Of a stretch of 64,000 nt of DNA, positions 32,623 through 55,804 are shown piece by piece. Source of the DNA: Pisaster brevispinus (Eukaryota; Echinodermata; Asteroidea; Forcipulatida; Asteriidae); NCBI GenBank assembly GCA_023634235.1, contig JAMKCF010000002.1, positions 9,199,591-9,263,590 of the forward strand. Reading direction: 5' to 3'. The translations under genes were made by a program, and so were the position numbers. Positions within the stretch are counted from its first letter, which is position 1; every line of letters begins with the position of its first letter. The notes under the pieces are model-generated. The model saw only the letters and a program-made list of their open reading frames with translations. It did no database searches and was not told where the DNA came from.

Positions 32623-34522
32623 GATACATTTAACTGTACAAAGAGTTGTCACTTACCGCACTCTGAAAGTGACAATTGGTTTTTGGAGTGTACAATTCTC
32701 AGGATTATCAAAGACAATGAAGACGATTGGTAACAATCAGTTTCAATCTAAAAGCTCCATGGTTATAAAGGTCATTACAATCCTCCAGAGACACATGTTT
32801 GTATGAATTTAACTGTCGCAGTCGAGATTATCATTTTGATAAACACCAATCTCGCTTGTTTCAATTACGAACGCGCATTATTATTACAATTTCAATTAGT
32901 TTTTTTTTATTTTCACAGAACATGACCACCTAAATTTGATGATATTTTCACAGGTTGGTTGTATGGTATTTTGATTAGAAACTTTAAAGGGGAATGAAAT
33001 GCACAATGTAATGATAGTGGGGCAGATATGGGAAATATTTTTGGGGAGTGTGCCGTTGGTAATATTTGCAAGCATATAATTTGGCACACAGTCAGGGTAT
33101 CTCATGAAAAAGATATTTGGCTGTAGGGCCATTGCAGATTTGTTATGTGAAAACATCATCGTAGAGTAACAAGCAGATTATAATTTTCAAAAAACTAAAA
33201 ATGGCTGCCATTGTTTGTAATTCCACCTATTTTTTTATTGAATGACATACTCCGACTGTATGCCAATTTCTGTGCTTGTTTCATCAAAGGAACAAACTCT
33301 GATGTACCACAATTCACCTTTAAGGAGCTTGCATCGGTCACGTCACACCGTATACCTTGTGGATTATTGCCCTCGACTCAATGCGATCACTTCTCAATTA
33401 AGATGCTGGTCCATAATATCGTAATTTGATACGTCCCACGTTCTCCCTTCAGAAACAAAGTAGAAATGGGGGGGGTGCTGAAACCTGGTCGCGTAGGGAT
33501 TTGGTTTGTAATTCATTCACTTCTACTACTCCGTCCTGTCAAGTATATTTATCGGTAAGCTTGGGTTTATTGTTCGTCAGATCTTTTTTTAGATTGGAGA
33601 GACTGTTTTGACTCGCATGATCGTTTTTTTTTTCCCCCTTCAATTTCTCTGAAACATCAATTGTGAATCGGAGTTGGGTATAATATTTCATGGTTGCGGC
33701 CGCACAATGAGTTTTTGCGCGCTTGTATTTCTCAAAGCCTTTGGGGAAATTCGTGAACTATATTTTGAAGGGTTATTGTTCGCGTCAATTGTGATACCTC
33801 TGCTGCCACATGTGTATTCGCCGTCTCTCTTTAAATCACGTACATTTGGCTTCACATTTTGACCTTTAATAAAAATACAGTTTTTAAAAAAATATCCTAG
33901 AGTGAGTTTATATGTCATCTAATCTATTGTCAAACTAACAAAAACAACATTTAAAATAGTAACATAAATTAAAAAAAACTGATTTAAGTGATAACATATT
34001 TAAAAAAAAACAAAACAAAAATAAAATATGTAAAAAAAAAAGATTCAGGTAGAGTAATTCGTATAATTACAGGAAACTGACACTATTTTCATCCACAGAT
34101 GGGTTATAATTATTAGAGGAAAATCACGTTGAATGATACTTTTGATCTGAAACCAATTTGCCTGATACTTTTTGATCTGAAACCAAGTTGCATGATACTT
34201 TTGATCTGAGTCGTTCACAATGTTCAATTTAGGACAAATGGACTGAATTACACTATCCTGCGAATGATGAGTGTTTCCATTGCCACTGGGCAAACACGCT
34301 TACTGAAAAACAGAAACTCTCCAACGAAAATAGTATCACCAAACGAAAACTGTCGCCCACGGAAATGTCCCTTTGTAGTGTAATCCCGACTCTCCTGTTG
34401 GCAAAATTTTGAGATTAAGAAAGTTGTAAAAATTGTAGTTTTTGACATATCGTTTCAAAGTTTTCAATAGAGCCGCTGAAGAATCTTAATTTTTGTAAAG
34501 TTTAAATAATGCTTTAGATGAT
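32623..34522. other. Spacer, no firm gene; one candidate orphan exon
   Basis: Mostly AT-rich. A block at 32925-33110 shares ggttggttgtatggtatttt with several other places in the window. A patch at 34130-34210 has three copies of gatacttttgatctgaaacc (unit about 30 bp). The candidate exon at 33453-33554 is listed separately. Confidence 0.4.
33453..33554 (+). other. Candidate orphan internal exon, 102 nt
   Basis: It is bounded by a good acceptor (ttctcccttcag) and a good donor (TCG|GTAAGC). It is open in phase 0 for 34 codons (KQSRNGGGAETWSRRDLVCN, then SFTSTTPSCQVYLS). No family was recognised and no partner exon found. It may be a chance pair of splice signals or a leader exon of the downstream receptor. 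Confidence 0.15.
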
Positions 34523-34533
34523 TTTCTCTCTTT

Positions 34534-34780
<247 letters not shown>

Positions 34781-34847
34781 TCCAGGCCCATTTAAATAAT
34801 TACCGCTTCAATTAAATCATGTTTGATCCCCAAAGTCATGTATCTTG

Positions 34848-35455
34848 TCTTTAGGATTGGACGTCAAGCCATAGGTCTCATGTACCAGGATAGGTAATGA
34901 ATACAAAACATGTATAGCATAACAATACATGCCAATTACATGTACACGAATAGAATTTTGTTAAGATGGTGGACATCACAGGAGCGTACTGTTTAGTTTA
35001 GGTGTATACAGACAAATCTACCCAAACCAAGTAGTGCCCTATAATGTGTCCAAAATAACTTAAACGGGCTTTTAGAGCTGAGTTTTAAGAGCTTTACGAA
35101 TACAAATTAACTAACAGATTCACCAGTGATCGGAGGAAGATTGTTCCAAATCGTTGGTCCAGCCACACACCGAAAGTGTTTCTACCCAGAACGTTTTGGA
35201 CACAGGTAACATTCAAGTGAGTGAAAGAGTAGTGACTTACAATGGTGTTTTCCTCGGTGTTTACCTCGAAGTGTTTCTCTCGGTGTTTACCTCGGTGTTT
35301 ACCTTGGTGTTTACCTCGTTATCTCGGTGTTTACCTTGAAGTGTTTATCTCGGTACTTGCCCCAGTGTTTCTGATTCATTGCAAGCACCCTTGTTTACAG
35401 GTTCCTCCTGGCTTTCTGGTTTCACTACCAAAATTTAATAATAACAACATTATTA
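34848..35455 (+). mobile_element. Rearranged SINE 3' body with embedded minisatellite
   Basis: It has tctttaggattggacgtcaa, gccataggtctcatgtacca, and far downstream gcacccttgtttacaggttc and ctttctggtttcactaccaa, followed by aataataacaac. These are body and tail words of the SINE at 4859. Between them lies unrelated sequence (34910-35230) and the array at 35246-35370. Confidence 0.55.
35246..35370. repeat. 12-bp minisatellite in the SINE tail
   Basis: The unit is ctcggtgtttac with variants (ctcgaagtgttt, cttggtgtttac), about nine copies. It likely arose by expansion of the 'gtgtttctggtt' segment of the SINE. Confidence 0.8.
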
Positions 35456-35794
35456 CATGATTTGTAATAATCGAAAACATTAAATAATATAGTTTTAATG
35501 AGAAAGCTTACAGCCTGTAAAATATATCCGTATAACATAACACCACAATTTGTGAGATTTGTTGTCCTCGGTTTTGCCAATTCGCAATATTCAAGACGGA
35601 CATAAAATCCCTCATAAAACGTAATCTGGTAATATCGAAACTCTGACACTCGACCACCGATTTTGAAGAAATTATATCTATCAAAAAATGTAAATAATCG
35701 TACCGTACCTTTAAGAAACCTTATTCGTAGATCCGTCCGAGGTGACTTGCGTTCCGAGGTCAAACACAGGACAGAGTTTTGTAAATAATACAAT

Positions 35795-37169
35795 GGCCGG
35801 GGATACTTAAGATATTAAAAGTTAATGTACCTCTATGTTGTAATTGAGATTAATGGGCGCAGCTTTGAGACCTGAGACCTGATCGGGAAGTGAGTGTTAG
35901 GCCTACTGACCCTTTGCAACAACGCTACACGCGGGTACTGCCTGGCACATTCGCCATTTTGGGGGAACTGAGTCAAAAAAAATGATGATAAATTCATGTG
36001 AATGGATCAAAAGAGGAAATGTAGATAATGCACTTGTGCGACCCCTAACCCTACTCCCCTCCCCCGGGGCAATCCTGAATCCGTAGGTTTGGGTGCACCA
36101 CGAGCTCAACTGTTTCATACACTGAACAACAGGAGTAAAATGTTAAGAGGTTTTCAATCATGGCATACGGTATCTCAGAAATTATTTCATCATTGAGTTG
36201 AATCATCCTTCGTCTTGTTCAAATATTGACCAATCAAGAACGGAACTTTGCTGACGACAATCGTTGGCCACACGTTGTCATTATATAAACACCGCAGTGA
36301 ATCTCTCCGCGATCTCCACTGATTTGGTTCGGAAAGACCGTCGCCCCTATCCCTATATCCCCAACACAACCACCTACACCACAACCACCGTCCCCAAATA
36401 TCCGAACTGGGAATCTGTCCCATTTTAGAACGTCTACCATGATGGTAACCAACCCATCCGGTCAACTCACAAACATCCAAATTAGCAATCTGCCCATTTC
36501 AGAACCCAATTACGTCAATCCTAATCAGCTGCCATTGGTGGTCAGAATTGTTCCACTCTCCTCGCCTAACTCTGCATCCGGCAATTTTATCAAATGCTAA
36601 GCCGCATCTTCTAATGGTCATTTAATTTGATCGGAAGACTGCGGCCATTTTTCCCCAGTGGCAGGGGAGTGAGCAGACGTAGATGCAAAATATCAATGTG
36701 TCAGCTGTCTCCTGCAATTAATAATACAAGGTTTTGCCCTTTCTCTCATTGCGAGTCTCTGCTGATAAATCCAGCGGGATCACGAGCTTAAAACAAGGGG
36801 TAAACATGCTTATTCGCCCCCGCCTCGCTCAGTATTCATTTACGGTCAATAATCTTTCGGAGAACTGCGATGCGAACAATTATACATTATATAGCGCACT
36901 ATATAATACTGGCTTTTTCCAGAAAGAAATATTAGTCACATGGGAAACAAGAAAGGCTGCAACTGCTTTCAAAGTGTATTGCAGAAACACCATTCCTTTG
37001 TGTTAAGAAAACAGGACTGTATTCAGAGAGAAAATATTTGAAAAAAGTGATAAAAATAATAACAATACTGGTAGGCAATTCAGGTTTTTAAACCAAACTC
37101 AAAGCGCTGTGTTAGTATCCATGTTCATCAGCTTTAGGCATCCTTAGGAGTTTGCAACACTAGCAAAAT
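35795..37169. other. Spacer, no gene seen
   Basis: It includes a patch with moderate CpG at 36230-36700 but no recognisable coding exon. Short minus-strand frames at 36190-36480 have Trp/Gly-rich translations unlike any family I know. No repeat family was assigned. Confidence 0.35.
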
Positions 37170-37306
37170 AGTCGTACATGGTTGGTGTTCACTTCAACAA
37201 TCCCTATCCTCACAGGTGCCCCTGTACTCCTGGCTGATGAAAAATCAATTATATGTTAAGAGATCTTGCCCAAGTATACAGGTGTCACGACCGGGATTCA
37301 AACCTG
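37170..37306 (-). mobile_element. tRNA-derived SINE fragment, antisense
   Basis: On the minus strand it reads aggtttgaatcccggtcgtg, then acacctgtatacttgggcaa and aggagtacaggggcacctgt. This is the B box, linker and body. It lies 130 bp from a sense SINE, so the two face away from each other. Confidence 0.7.
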
Positions 37307-37437
37307 CACTCGGATGACTTGTAGCTATTATAGTTTGGTGCGATATACATTTTGACCTACAAGACATATTACGTGCACTGACGTCACATGCAGCTACTGT
37401 CTGCCATGGGCGTATAGGGACTCATCGGTTGAGGCGA

Positions 37438-37792
37438 GTCGTGGCTGAGCGGTTTAGTTCATCGGACCCAAGTTCTGGTGTTGTCAGCAGCAGAGTGTGG
37501 GTTTGAATCCCGGTCATGACACTTGTGTCCTTGAGCAAGGCACTTAACCATAAATGCTTCGTAAAAAGTTTGAAAGGTAGTGCACTCTGCTTTATTGCCA
37601 ACCAGGCTCCTAGTGGATGATACCCTTGCCTACATCCTTACGGACTGTGAAGAGGGTAACCCTGTTTCAGCCCCAGGAGTGGGTGGCAGTTGATCTGGGT
37701 CGTCAGCCCAAATCACGTAAGTGTAGCCCTCACCTTGAAGTGGCCGTCTGGCCTTGTGAGCTGGGCGATATCTCATATAAAAAAAAAAAGAA
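37438..37792 (+). mobile_element. tRNA-derived SINE with a distinct 3' half and poly-A-rich end
   Basis: The head gtcgtggctgagcggtttag, B box gggtttgaatcccggtcatg and linker cttgtgtccttgagcaaggc are typical. The 3' half (ggtaaccctgtttcagcccc, then aagtggccgtctggccttgt) differs from the other copies, indicating a second SINE subfamily. It ends in an A-rich tract. Confidence 0.8.
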
Positions 37793-37809
37793 GAAAAAAG
37801 AAAAGGAAA

Positions 37810-38820
37810 AAAAGGGTTGAATTGCCCAACATTTTACACGGATAAAAACACAAATACCGACAACTAACTAAATTGTTTTCCTTCGTTTCTGTCCATACCA
37901 TACTTGTTTTCAAACCAGAATTTTCCTCACTGTTTTTCCCGCATGGGGTGGGTGGGGCACTTGCCACCACGGGTCGCACGCCAATGCTGTCTGCCCCACG
38001 GTCTGCCATTCGGCAGTCTAATTGCAAGATAATGGTACGGATGTTGTCAAATAAATGGAGGTAGAAATGAATGAACACATCAGTACTATTCATTAAACGA
38101 TACTGAAACGATTAGTGTACATGTACCAGCAACTGTGAATAAATGGACACGGTGCGTAGCAGTTAAATTATGCCATGACCGAATACGTACAAGCCACACG
38201 TTGTCCTTCGAGAATAACGCGGTCGAGATATCCGTGGCAGTTTATTAGACAATGTTTAACCTTGGTTCTATGAAGCAGTTCATTCCATTCAGTGTATATG
38301 TTGACCGGTTCGTTGCTCCAAGCATGAAATACAACATGTGGGAGATACTAAATGAAAACAGACAAAAGGAAATCTACATAATCGCAGTTGGAAAGTAACG
38401 GATTATAAATCAGGGTAAGTGTTGCACTACATAATGGCGCAGATTGCGTGGTATCGGGTTTACCTACAATCATCTGTTTGCACCTGTTTTCTTGTCATGA
38501 TTTTCCCTAATAAGATCCGTAACGTTCTCATACAATTCGGAAGAACAACAGGATTTTGCTACGAGCAGATGAAGACAGCAGTTGCCACAGGGTCACGAAT
38601 GTAAGATTGAATCTCTCACTTCATAATGACTGGTGTAACACTGGAATACTAAATGAATGTTAGAAGTGCAAATTACAGGGGAACGGTTTGATTTCTGTGC
38701 ATGGGCATAATCACCGTGTTGCGTTGATATTTCCCACTGTGGTCAATGATCTATGTCAAGAATAAAATATAACTTCATTGGTTTAAGTAGTGGAAAATGC
38801 GAGAAACAGAGGAATTAAGC
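37810..38820. other. Spacer, no gene seen
   Basis: It contains ggggcacttgccaccacggg-type text near 37950, often seen in dispersed repeats. No coding exon or regulatory element could be supported. Confidence 0.35.
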
Positions 38821-38830
38821 TCTGAAAATG

Positions 38831-38860
38831 TACAACAACAATATCAACAACAACAACAGC

Positions 38861-38922
<62 letters not shown>

Positions 38923-38960
38923 CTACAACAACAACAACAACAACAACAACAACGACGACG

Positions 38961-39033
<73 letters not shown>

Positions 39034-39086
39034 CTACAACAACAACAACAACAACAACAACAACGACGACAACAACAACAACAACG

Positions 39087-39140
<54 letters not shown>

Positions 39141-39152
39141 GCAACAACAATA
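38831..39152. repeat. (CAA)n microsatellite, about 320 bp
   Basis: A long caa array with ctacaa and cgacgacgac interruptions. The cgacgac breaks recur at 38954, 39063 and 39084, suggesting internal duplication. Open frames reading poly-Gln, poly-Asn or poly-Cys are artefacts. Confidence 0.97.
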
Positions 39153-39194
39153 AATGTGTTTATGCATCACGTTGCATTGTTTGTTTTACATAAC

Positions 39195-39373
39195 ACTCGT
39201 ATCGAACTTTGAGATCTTACTACTCGGTACTCGGCTGTTAGACTCGGTACTCTGGCACTTGTACTTGTACTCGATGGCCCAGGTACTCGTATTCGAGTAC
39301 TACTCGGCCTGCGGCCACTCAAGTACTCAGCAATAGTCGATACTCTACTGAAAGTACTCAGTAACAATACGGC
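39195..39373. repeat. Partial relative of the TACTCG-rich element
   Basis: Words such as ctcggtactcggctgttaga, actcgtattcgagtactact and tcgatactctactgaaagta match the ends of the 19870-20442 element. The terminal tcagtgttgtagt is missing. Confidence 0.65.
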
Positions 39374-40559
39374 TTTATAATAATTGGGCATCAAGATTTA
39401 AAAAGATCCGATTATTTAATCGCCAATTAAACTAAAGTCCTCTACGTTGTCTTTAAGAGGCGAAGAATTTGAAATAATTTAATATTAACTGAACATTCCT
39501 CGCTATTTCTCGTTTGAAAAGTTGTATCACAATGTGCGTAGTCTACAACATCGACAATATGCCTGGCTAAAGACAATCATGACAGCAACTGAGCAGACAG
39601 GTCGAGGACAATGGCATTGTACACCTTATTTCAAGCATTGTTTGCATACTAATTCGACGAAACCTCTCAACAAGCTCACAAAATTAACCTTGAGTAAACA
39701 CTTTTGCCACAGGCTTCGTCTTGTGTCCTGTGTGCATTAACAATAATGGATACTATTTCTCTTCACGTCGAAGGCAAACCAGACTGTTTTGCCAATCGAG
39801 CCTCGGATTGTAAAATTAACTCAAAATTGTAGAACAACAAATCGGCTCCTCAATGAACTGACTTTTTGAAACAACCTTAAATAATTTATCAAATATTCCA
39901 TTTATCCCTGTCATTTACAGTCCCTTTGAAGGTTAGGCCTATGGTAACTATTGTGTGCTTTTGTAAATATGTAAAAAAAAAAAACATCGTCATACTGTTT
40001 GACTTTTGTATTAAGTAACGATTATCTGTTTTGTGTGTTTTTATATCCTTTATTATCTTGCAAATATCGTTGTAATTCAGCCTTTTGCTAAGACTGTGAA
40101 ATGTAACACGATATTTTTACAGTTTAACAATAATGTCCGTCGAGAAAGAGAGAGAGAGCGGGGGGGGGGAACCGCTTGCCGACCTTAATTTATCTGTCAC
40201 AGTTCACACCAGAGCTACAATAAAAAGGGCCTTTGGCAAATGAGGAGTTAAACATCAGAAAAACAAGTTATGATCACACGATAATCTTGCAAGATCGTCA
40301 CCTCCTGATGTTCGAAGAGAGTATTTGTCTTGATACTTATCCGGTTACGAATGAAATTTCCCAATAAAATTACGAGGTAGTATGTTTTCCCCTTTAAGTT
40401 ATTCCTAGGCCTATTTTATGAAGCATTACAATGTGCAGCACTGCCGGTTTCGCTCTCGAGAAATAAGCCGCTGTGTATCGTGCATACCCACAACTCATCT
40501 TGCGATGGAAAATGTCACAAGATGGAGTTCAAGGTTCGCCTTCTGTAACACATTGCCGA
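39374..40559. other. Spacer, no gene seen
   Basis: AT-rich, with an A run at 39971-39984 and a G run at 40161-40169. A patch at 40430-40560 is richer in CpG and leads into the candidate promoter. Confidence 0.35.
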
Positions 40560-40840
40560 ACCGCTGCACGGTGACCCGCGAATACACTTTCCCCCGGGTG
40601 ACGTCATACCACGTTGGTATGGCAACCGCTACAAATACCCTCTTCTGCCTCTCTCTCTATGCGCTGCCTTTCTCTCTATACCGGAGGGAAAACGGGTGCC
40701 GTGTTTAGCTCTGCTACACAAAGGAGGCGAGCGAGCGAATTCTCCCTCAATCATGCTGGTTATTCGACCCGACAATGTTGAACAGAAGGCCAAGTGCATT
40801 TTAGTGACAATACGAAACCTAGGAGGTGATTGTTGATCCA
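40560..40840 (+). promoter_or_regulatory. Candidate promoter of the GPR153/GPR162-like receptor
   Basis: A GC-richer, CpG-containing patch 1.3 kb before the receptor's 5' UTR acceptor. It holds a full CRE palindrome TGACGTCA (40599-40606). Seven bases further on is gttggtatggcaac (40613-40626), which read on the minus strand is a one-mismatch RFX X-box. CREs also occur elsewhere in the window, so the CRE alone is weak evidence. A donor to join to the acceptor at 42101 was not fixed; AGG|AGGTGATT-type sites near 40820 are possible. Confidence 0.35.
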
Positions 40841-41729
40841 CGTTCTCGTCAGAATCTGTGTTTAAGTACCTTTCTGTAATGACTTATGAAAAAAAGTTTA
40901 TATATTGATTTTTATAAAACATATTAGCTTCATGGATTCCAGCTTCATTGCATTTTATGAATGGCTCTTCGAAAACTATATTACTTTACATTTATTTTTA
41001 GTGAGTAGGGCCTATGTCAACATTATGTTAAAATTGATCCGTTCAAAATGTTCCTCCTGTTTTGAGGCACTGCATGTTGTGTGTCTTTGCTGTTTTGCTT
41101 TATCTGTTATTTCTCGTCTATTTTTCCCAACCCTTCTGAAGTCTTCTCAAAATGCTTGGTTTGTTTTCCATGACTCAAGTCCAAAGTTAGATTTAATATG
41201 GGTAAGAAAGTATGAAGATAGACAGTGATATCAACTTTTGTCAAAAATAATAGCAAAACTGTCTCGGGATACAAAACCAAAGAATATCATTTGATGATTC
41301 TTGACGGGGATCAATACATGTAATGCCGTTCAGATTTTGGCAAAATGTCATAGATCTGATCGTGGAAATGTCCTCCAGCACAATGATGGTTACAGTAGTT
41401 ATGCATTTTCGAGACGTTCCCATGATTTACCCAAACCAAACCGTCATCCGAAACCTACGTCCACTTCCTAATAACCCGTTTTTGTTCCATTTGGGTTTGT
41501 CAGCCCATGGAATCAATTGAGGCAGTCTGCCACAGTAACACTTGGGGGGGTTTTTTAATAAGAGAAACGGAAAACTTTAAAATATCTTGCCCCTACATAA
41601 TATTATATTACCCTCTGCTGTTTTTCATAAAGCACACAAAAGTCTCCCTGTAAATAATACGTAGCGGAAAAAAACTACACGCCAACGAACCATGTAATGT
41701 ATATAGAGTGTGAAAGTTGAGCTCTGTAG

Positions 41730-41935
41730 ACACAACAGACCTGTTAGATGGTGCGATTTTTAATGTTTTTTGCAAGTCAAAAGCTTTGACTGCCACGTCC
41801 GACTGGGCAGTTTCGGCTACGGCTGTTGCTAGGGGTATTGTTATGTGCCTTCTATGTCCCAACTTATAGTCACGTGACAAGTGGCAGCCGTAGCTGTAGC
41901 CGCTTATTTGGAATTGGCTGAAGAACATTGTCCGA
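41730..41935. repeat. Dispersed repeat with 'ggctacggctgttgcta / tagctgtagcc' words
   Basis: tttcggctacggctgttgct and gtggcagccgtagctgtagc (then cgcttat) are inverted to each other. The interior has catgtcccaac-like text. Related words lie at 48995-49400 and 27470-27590. It sits directly upstream of the receptor's 5' UTR exon. Confidence 0.5.
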
Positions 41936-42101
41936 CTTGCGCAGTAAATAATGTGTTTCTAATCCCTGCACTTATTTTCAGAAGAAAGGTAATGTTTGCA
42001 GCTTATATATCTGAGTCAGGTTATAGTAACAGTCACTATCATATATGAAGATTAACTCATCTTATATATTTATTTCATTGTTTTATATATTTTTTTTACA
42101 G

Positions 42102-42185
42102 ATTGATCCTGCCATTGCACACAATGCACGAGGACGTACGGTAAACCACTTCTTGTTTTCCACACTTAAGTCGCTGTGAAGGAAA
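42102..42185 (+). other. Receptor 5' UTR (start of the first coding exon) with a uORF
   Basis: The acceptor tttttttacag (AG 42100-42101) precedes an 84-nt leader. A six-codon upstream ORF (MHEDVR) runs 42124-42144. An in-frame TGA at 42177-42179 lies just before the main ATG, fixing that ATG as the first possible start in frame. An upstream non-coding exon is implied. Confidence 0.65.
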
Positions 42186-54046
<11,861 letters not shown>

Positions 54047-54367
54047 CTTATATTTCATGTATGTCTGATTCGTTTCTATTCGGTTAATACGGTCCAATGT
54101 ATGCGATACTGTGGGGGCGCTAAGCAGTGAACTTACCAAGTTATACGAGTTTTATTCTCAAAAATAATCCGTGCATGCATAATTATTGTGTCTCATCGTG
54201 TGTGTTTTTTTGTATTACAAACGTAGATTATAAACTTCATTCCTCGTATCAAGATGAAGGTTTTGTATTTCATTTTGATCTATCACGATAGCCTGAAATA
54301 CTTCGACAATATTGGTCGTGTGTGAACTCTCATTTACGCGTAAAACGCAATGTCATAAGCCTGCTTA

Positions 54368-54373
54368 AATAAA
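54368..54373 (+). terminator. Receptor poly(A) signal AATAAA
   Basis: The first canonical hexamer after the receptor stop, 322 nt downstream. A second hexamer lies at 57573-57578 and could end a longer 3' UTR. Confidence 0.55.
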
Positions 54374-54379
54374 TACAAA

Positions 54380-55278
54380 GTAGTTAGAAAACGACACACA
54401 TTTCTAGTTGCGTGCTTTATTCTAGTCGTATTACGAATGATAATCACAAATTACTGTAGATGAAAGTCACGTCCAAGGTATAGTCGTGAGAAATTCTTGA
54501 CGGGCATACTAAAGTTCCATCAAAGCGTTTTACCCCTTAATATGATAAAATGTTTAATCGTACCGAGCGTTGAAAAAAAAAGTAAGCATTGGTATATGTA
54601 CTTCTGGATTCACAAAATATACTAATATACTAGATTAATATTTTGACGATTTATGAACTCGTAAACAGTTGAAGGTATGCTACGTCATTGGCTTTTAAAT
54701 CAATATATTAATGCTAGTCTAAATTTACACTAATCGTACCGTGCCAACAACCTTACACATTTTAAATGCCATCAAACCAAATGGTGGTCTATATACATGT
54801 TTTGATGGGTAGGCAGGCATACACGCAGCTGGGGGGATTTTTACACAATGGAACAACAATCCCCGCAATGTTTGTCTTTGTTCAACTTGGGCCCCAGAGT
54901 GGAAGTCTTCAGAAAAGGGACTAAAAGAACAACAATAGCAAGTCCCCACAACTGTGTGTGCAAAAGATGGTGTGTTCTTGTATTTATTTGGCAACTGTAG
55001 GCAGACATTTTCCTCGACTGAACGAATAAGACCTGCAGAGTTTGGTAGATGGCCTAATGTCTTTGCTCTGCTCACTGTGGAATTCCGCATACGGGGTTAG
55101 CGCCGAGTTTCTGTTGTTTGTTGTTTTAAGTGTTATAGTAACATTAAAGAGAAAGGGAAATTACCAATTTAAGTTTGTGGTGTACTAAATTCCCAATAGA
55201 TACAGTCCTCATGTTAGTTGAAAACAAATAACAAGTTCCTAAACTCACATAAAAATTGTGTAAATTGCAGTTGTATTC
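54380..55278. other. Spacer or long 3' UTR, no gene seen
   Basis: AT-rich. Contains a minus-strand frame of 121 codons (54725-55090) without recognisable domain or splice support. Nothing else notable. Confidence 0.4.
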
Positions 55279-55462
55279 AGGGATGTTTTGGTTAATAACC
55301 GACTTGTTCAGAGGACAATTTGAAATACACCGTCATTGGATTTCAACAACTAATGGATCTTTGTTCAAGAGGAATTTTTTGGCAGTCAAAAGGTCATATT
55401 CATTGGTCGTTTTAATTGGATAATATCTCAAGTCACCCAGGAATGAACCAAAACATCCATGT
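55279..55462 (-). mobile_element. MITE-like element with 'ggatgttttggtt' terminal inverted repeats
   Basis: The left end cagggatgttttggttaata and the right end aatgaaccaaaacatccatg are inverted repeats of about 13 bp. On the minus strand it reads tttggttcattcctgggtga, then gatattatccaattaaaacg and accttttgactgcc. Confidence 0.7.
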
Positions 55463-55721
55463 ACACAAATTTAATTACCAATTTTTCTCAAAACGATGTC
55501 ATAAAATGTTTTGGATATTGACAAATTTTGCACCTGGGTGTTGAATACAATGGTATTTTACGCCATTTTAACTTAAGGTTATAGACTTGATTATGTTTCC
55601 CCTGCGCACGTGATGACTCATAGAAAGTGGGTACATCACACATTAATTGAATTTGACATTTCTCTTCCTCTTTAATCCACATCGTTTTGAGAGAAAAAAA
55701 TGGGTATTTAATTTTGTGTAT

Positions 55722-55800
55722 AGGGATGCTTTGGTTCATTCCTGGGTGATTTTAGATATTATCCAATCAAAACGGCCTTGAATGAATTTCCCTTTTGACT
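55722..55800 (+). mobile_element. Second copy, opposite orientation, of the 'tttggttcattcctgggtga' element
   Basis: It reads tagggatgctttggttcatt, cctgggtgattttagatatt, atccaatcaaaacggc and cccttttgactgc. It matches the minus strand of 55365-55462 closely, so the two form inverted copies 260 bp apart. Confidence 0.7.
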
Positions 55801-55804
55801 GCAA

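Noticed and set aside
36190..36480. Trp/Gly-rich 96-codon frame on the minus strand
   Set aside because: No similarity to a family I know, no splice sites at useful places and an overlapping frame of similar length on the same strand.
38797..39193. Open frames reading poly-Gln, poly-Asn or poly-Cys
   Set aside because: They are translations of the (CAA)n microsatellite in three registers and on both strands, without flanking coding sequence or splice context.
40905..41228. 107-codon hydrophobic frame before the receptor
   Set aside because: AT-rich translation without a domain; lies between candidate promoter and 5' UTR acceptor, so most likely intronic.
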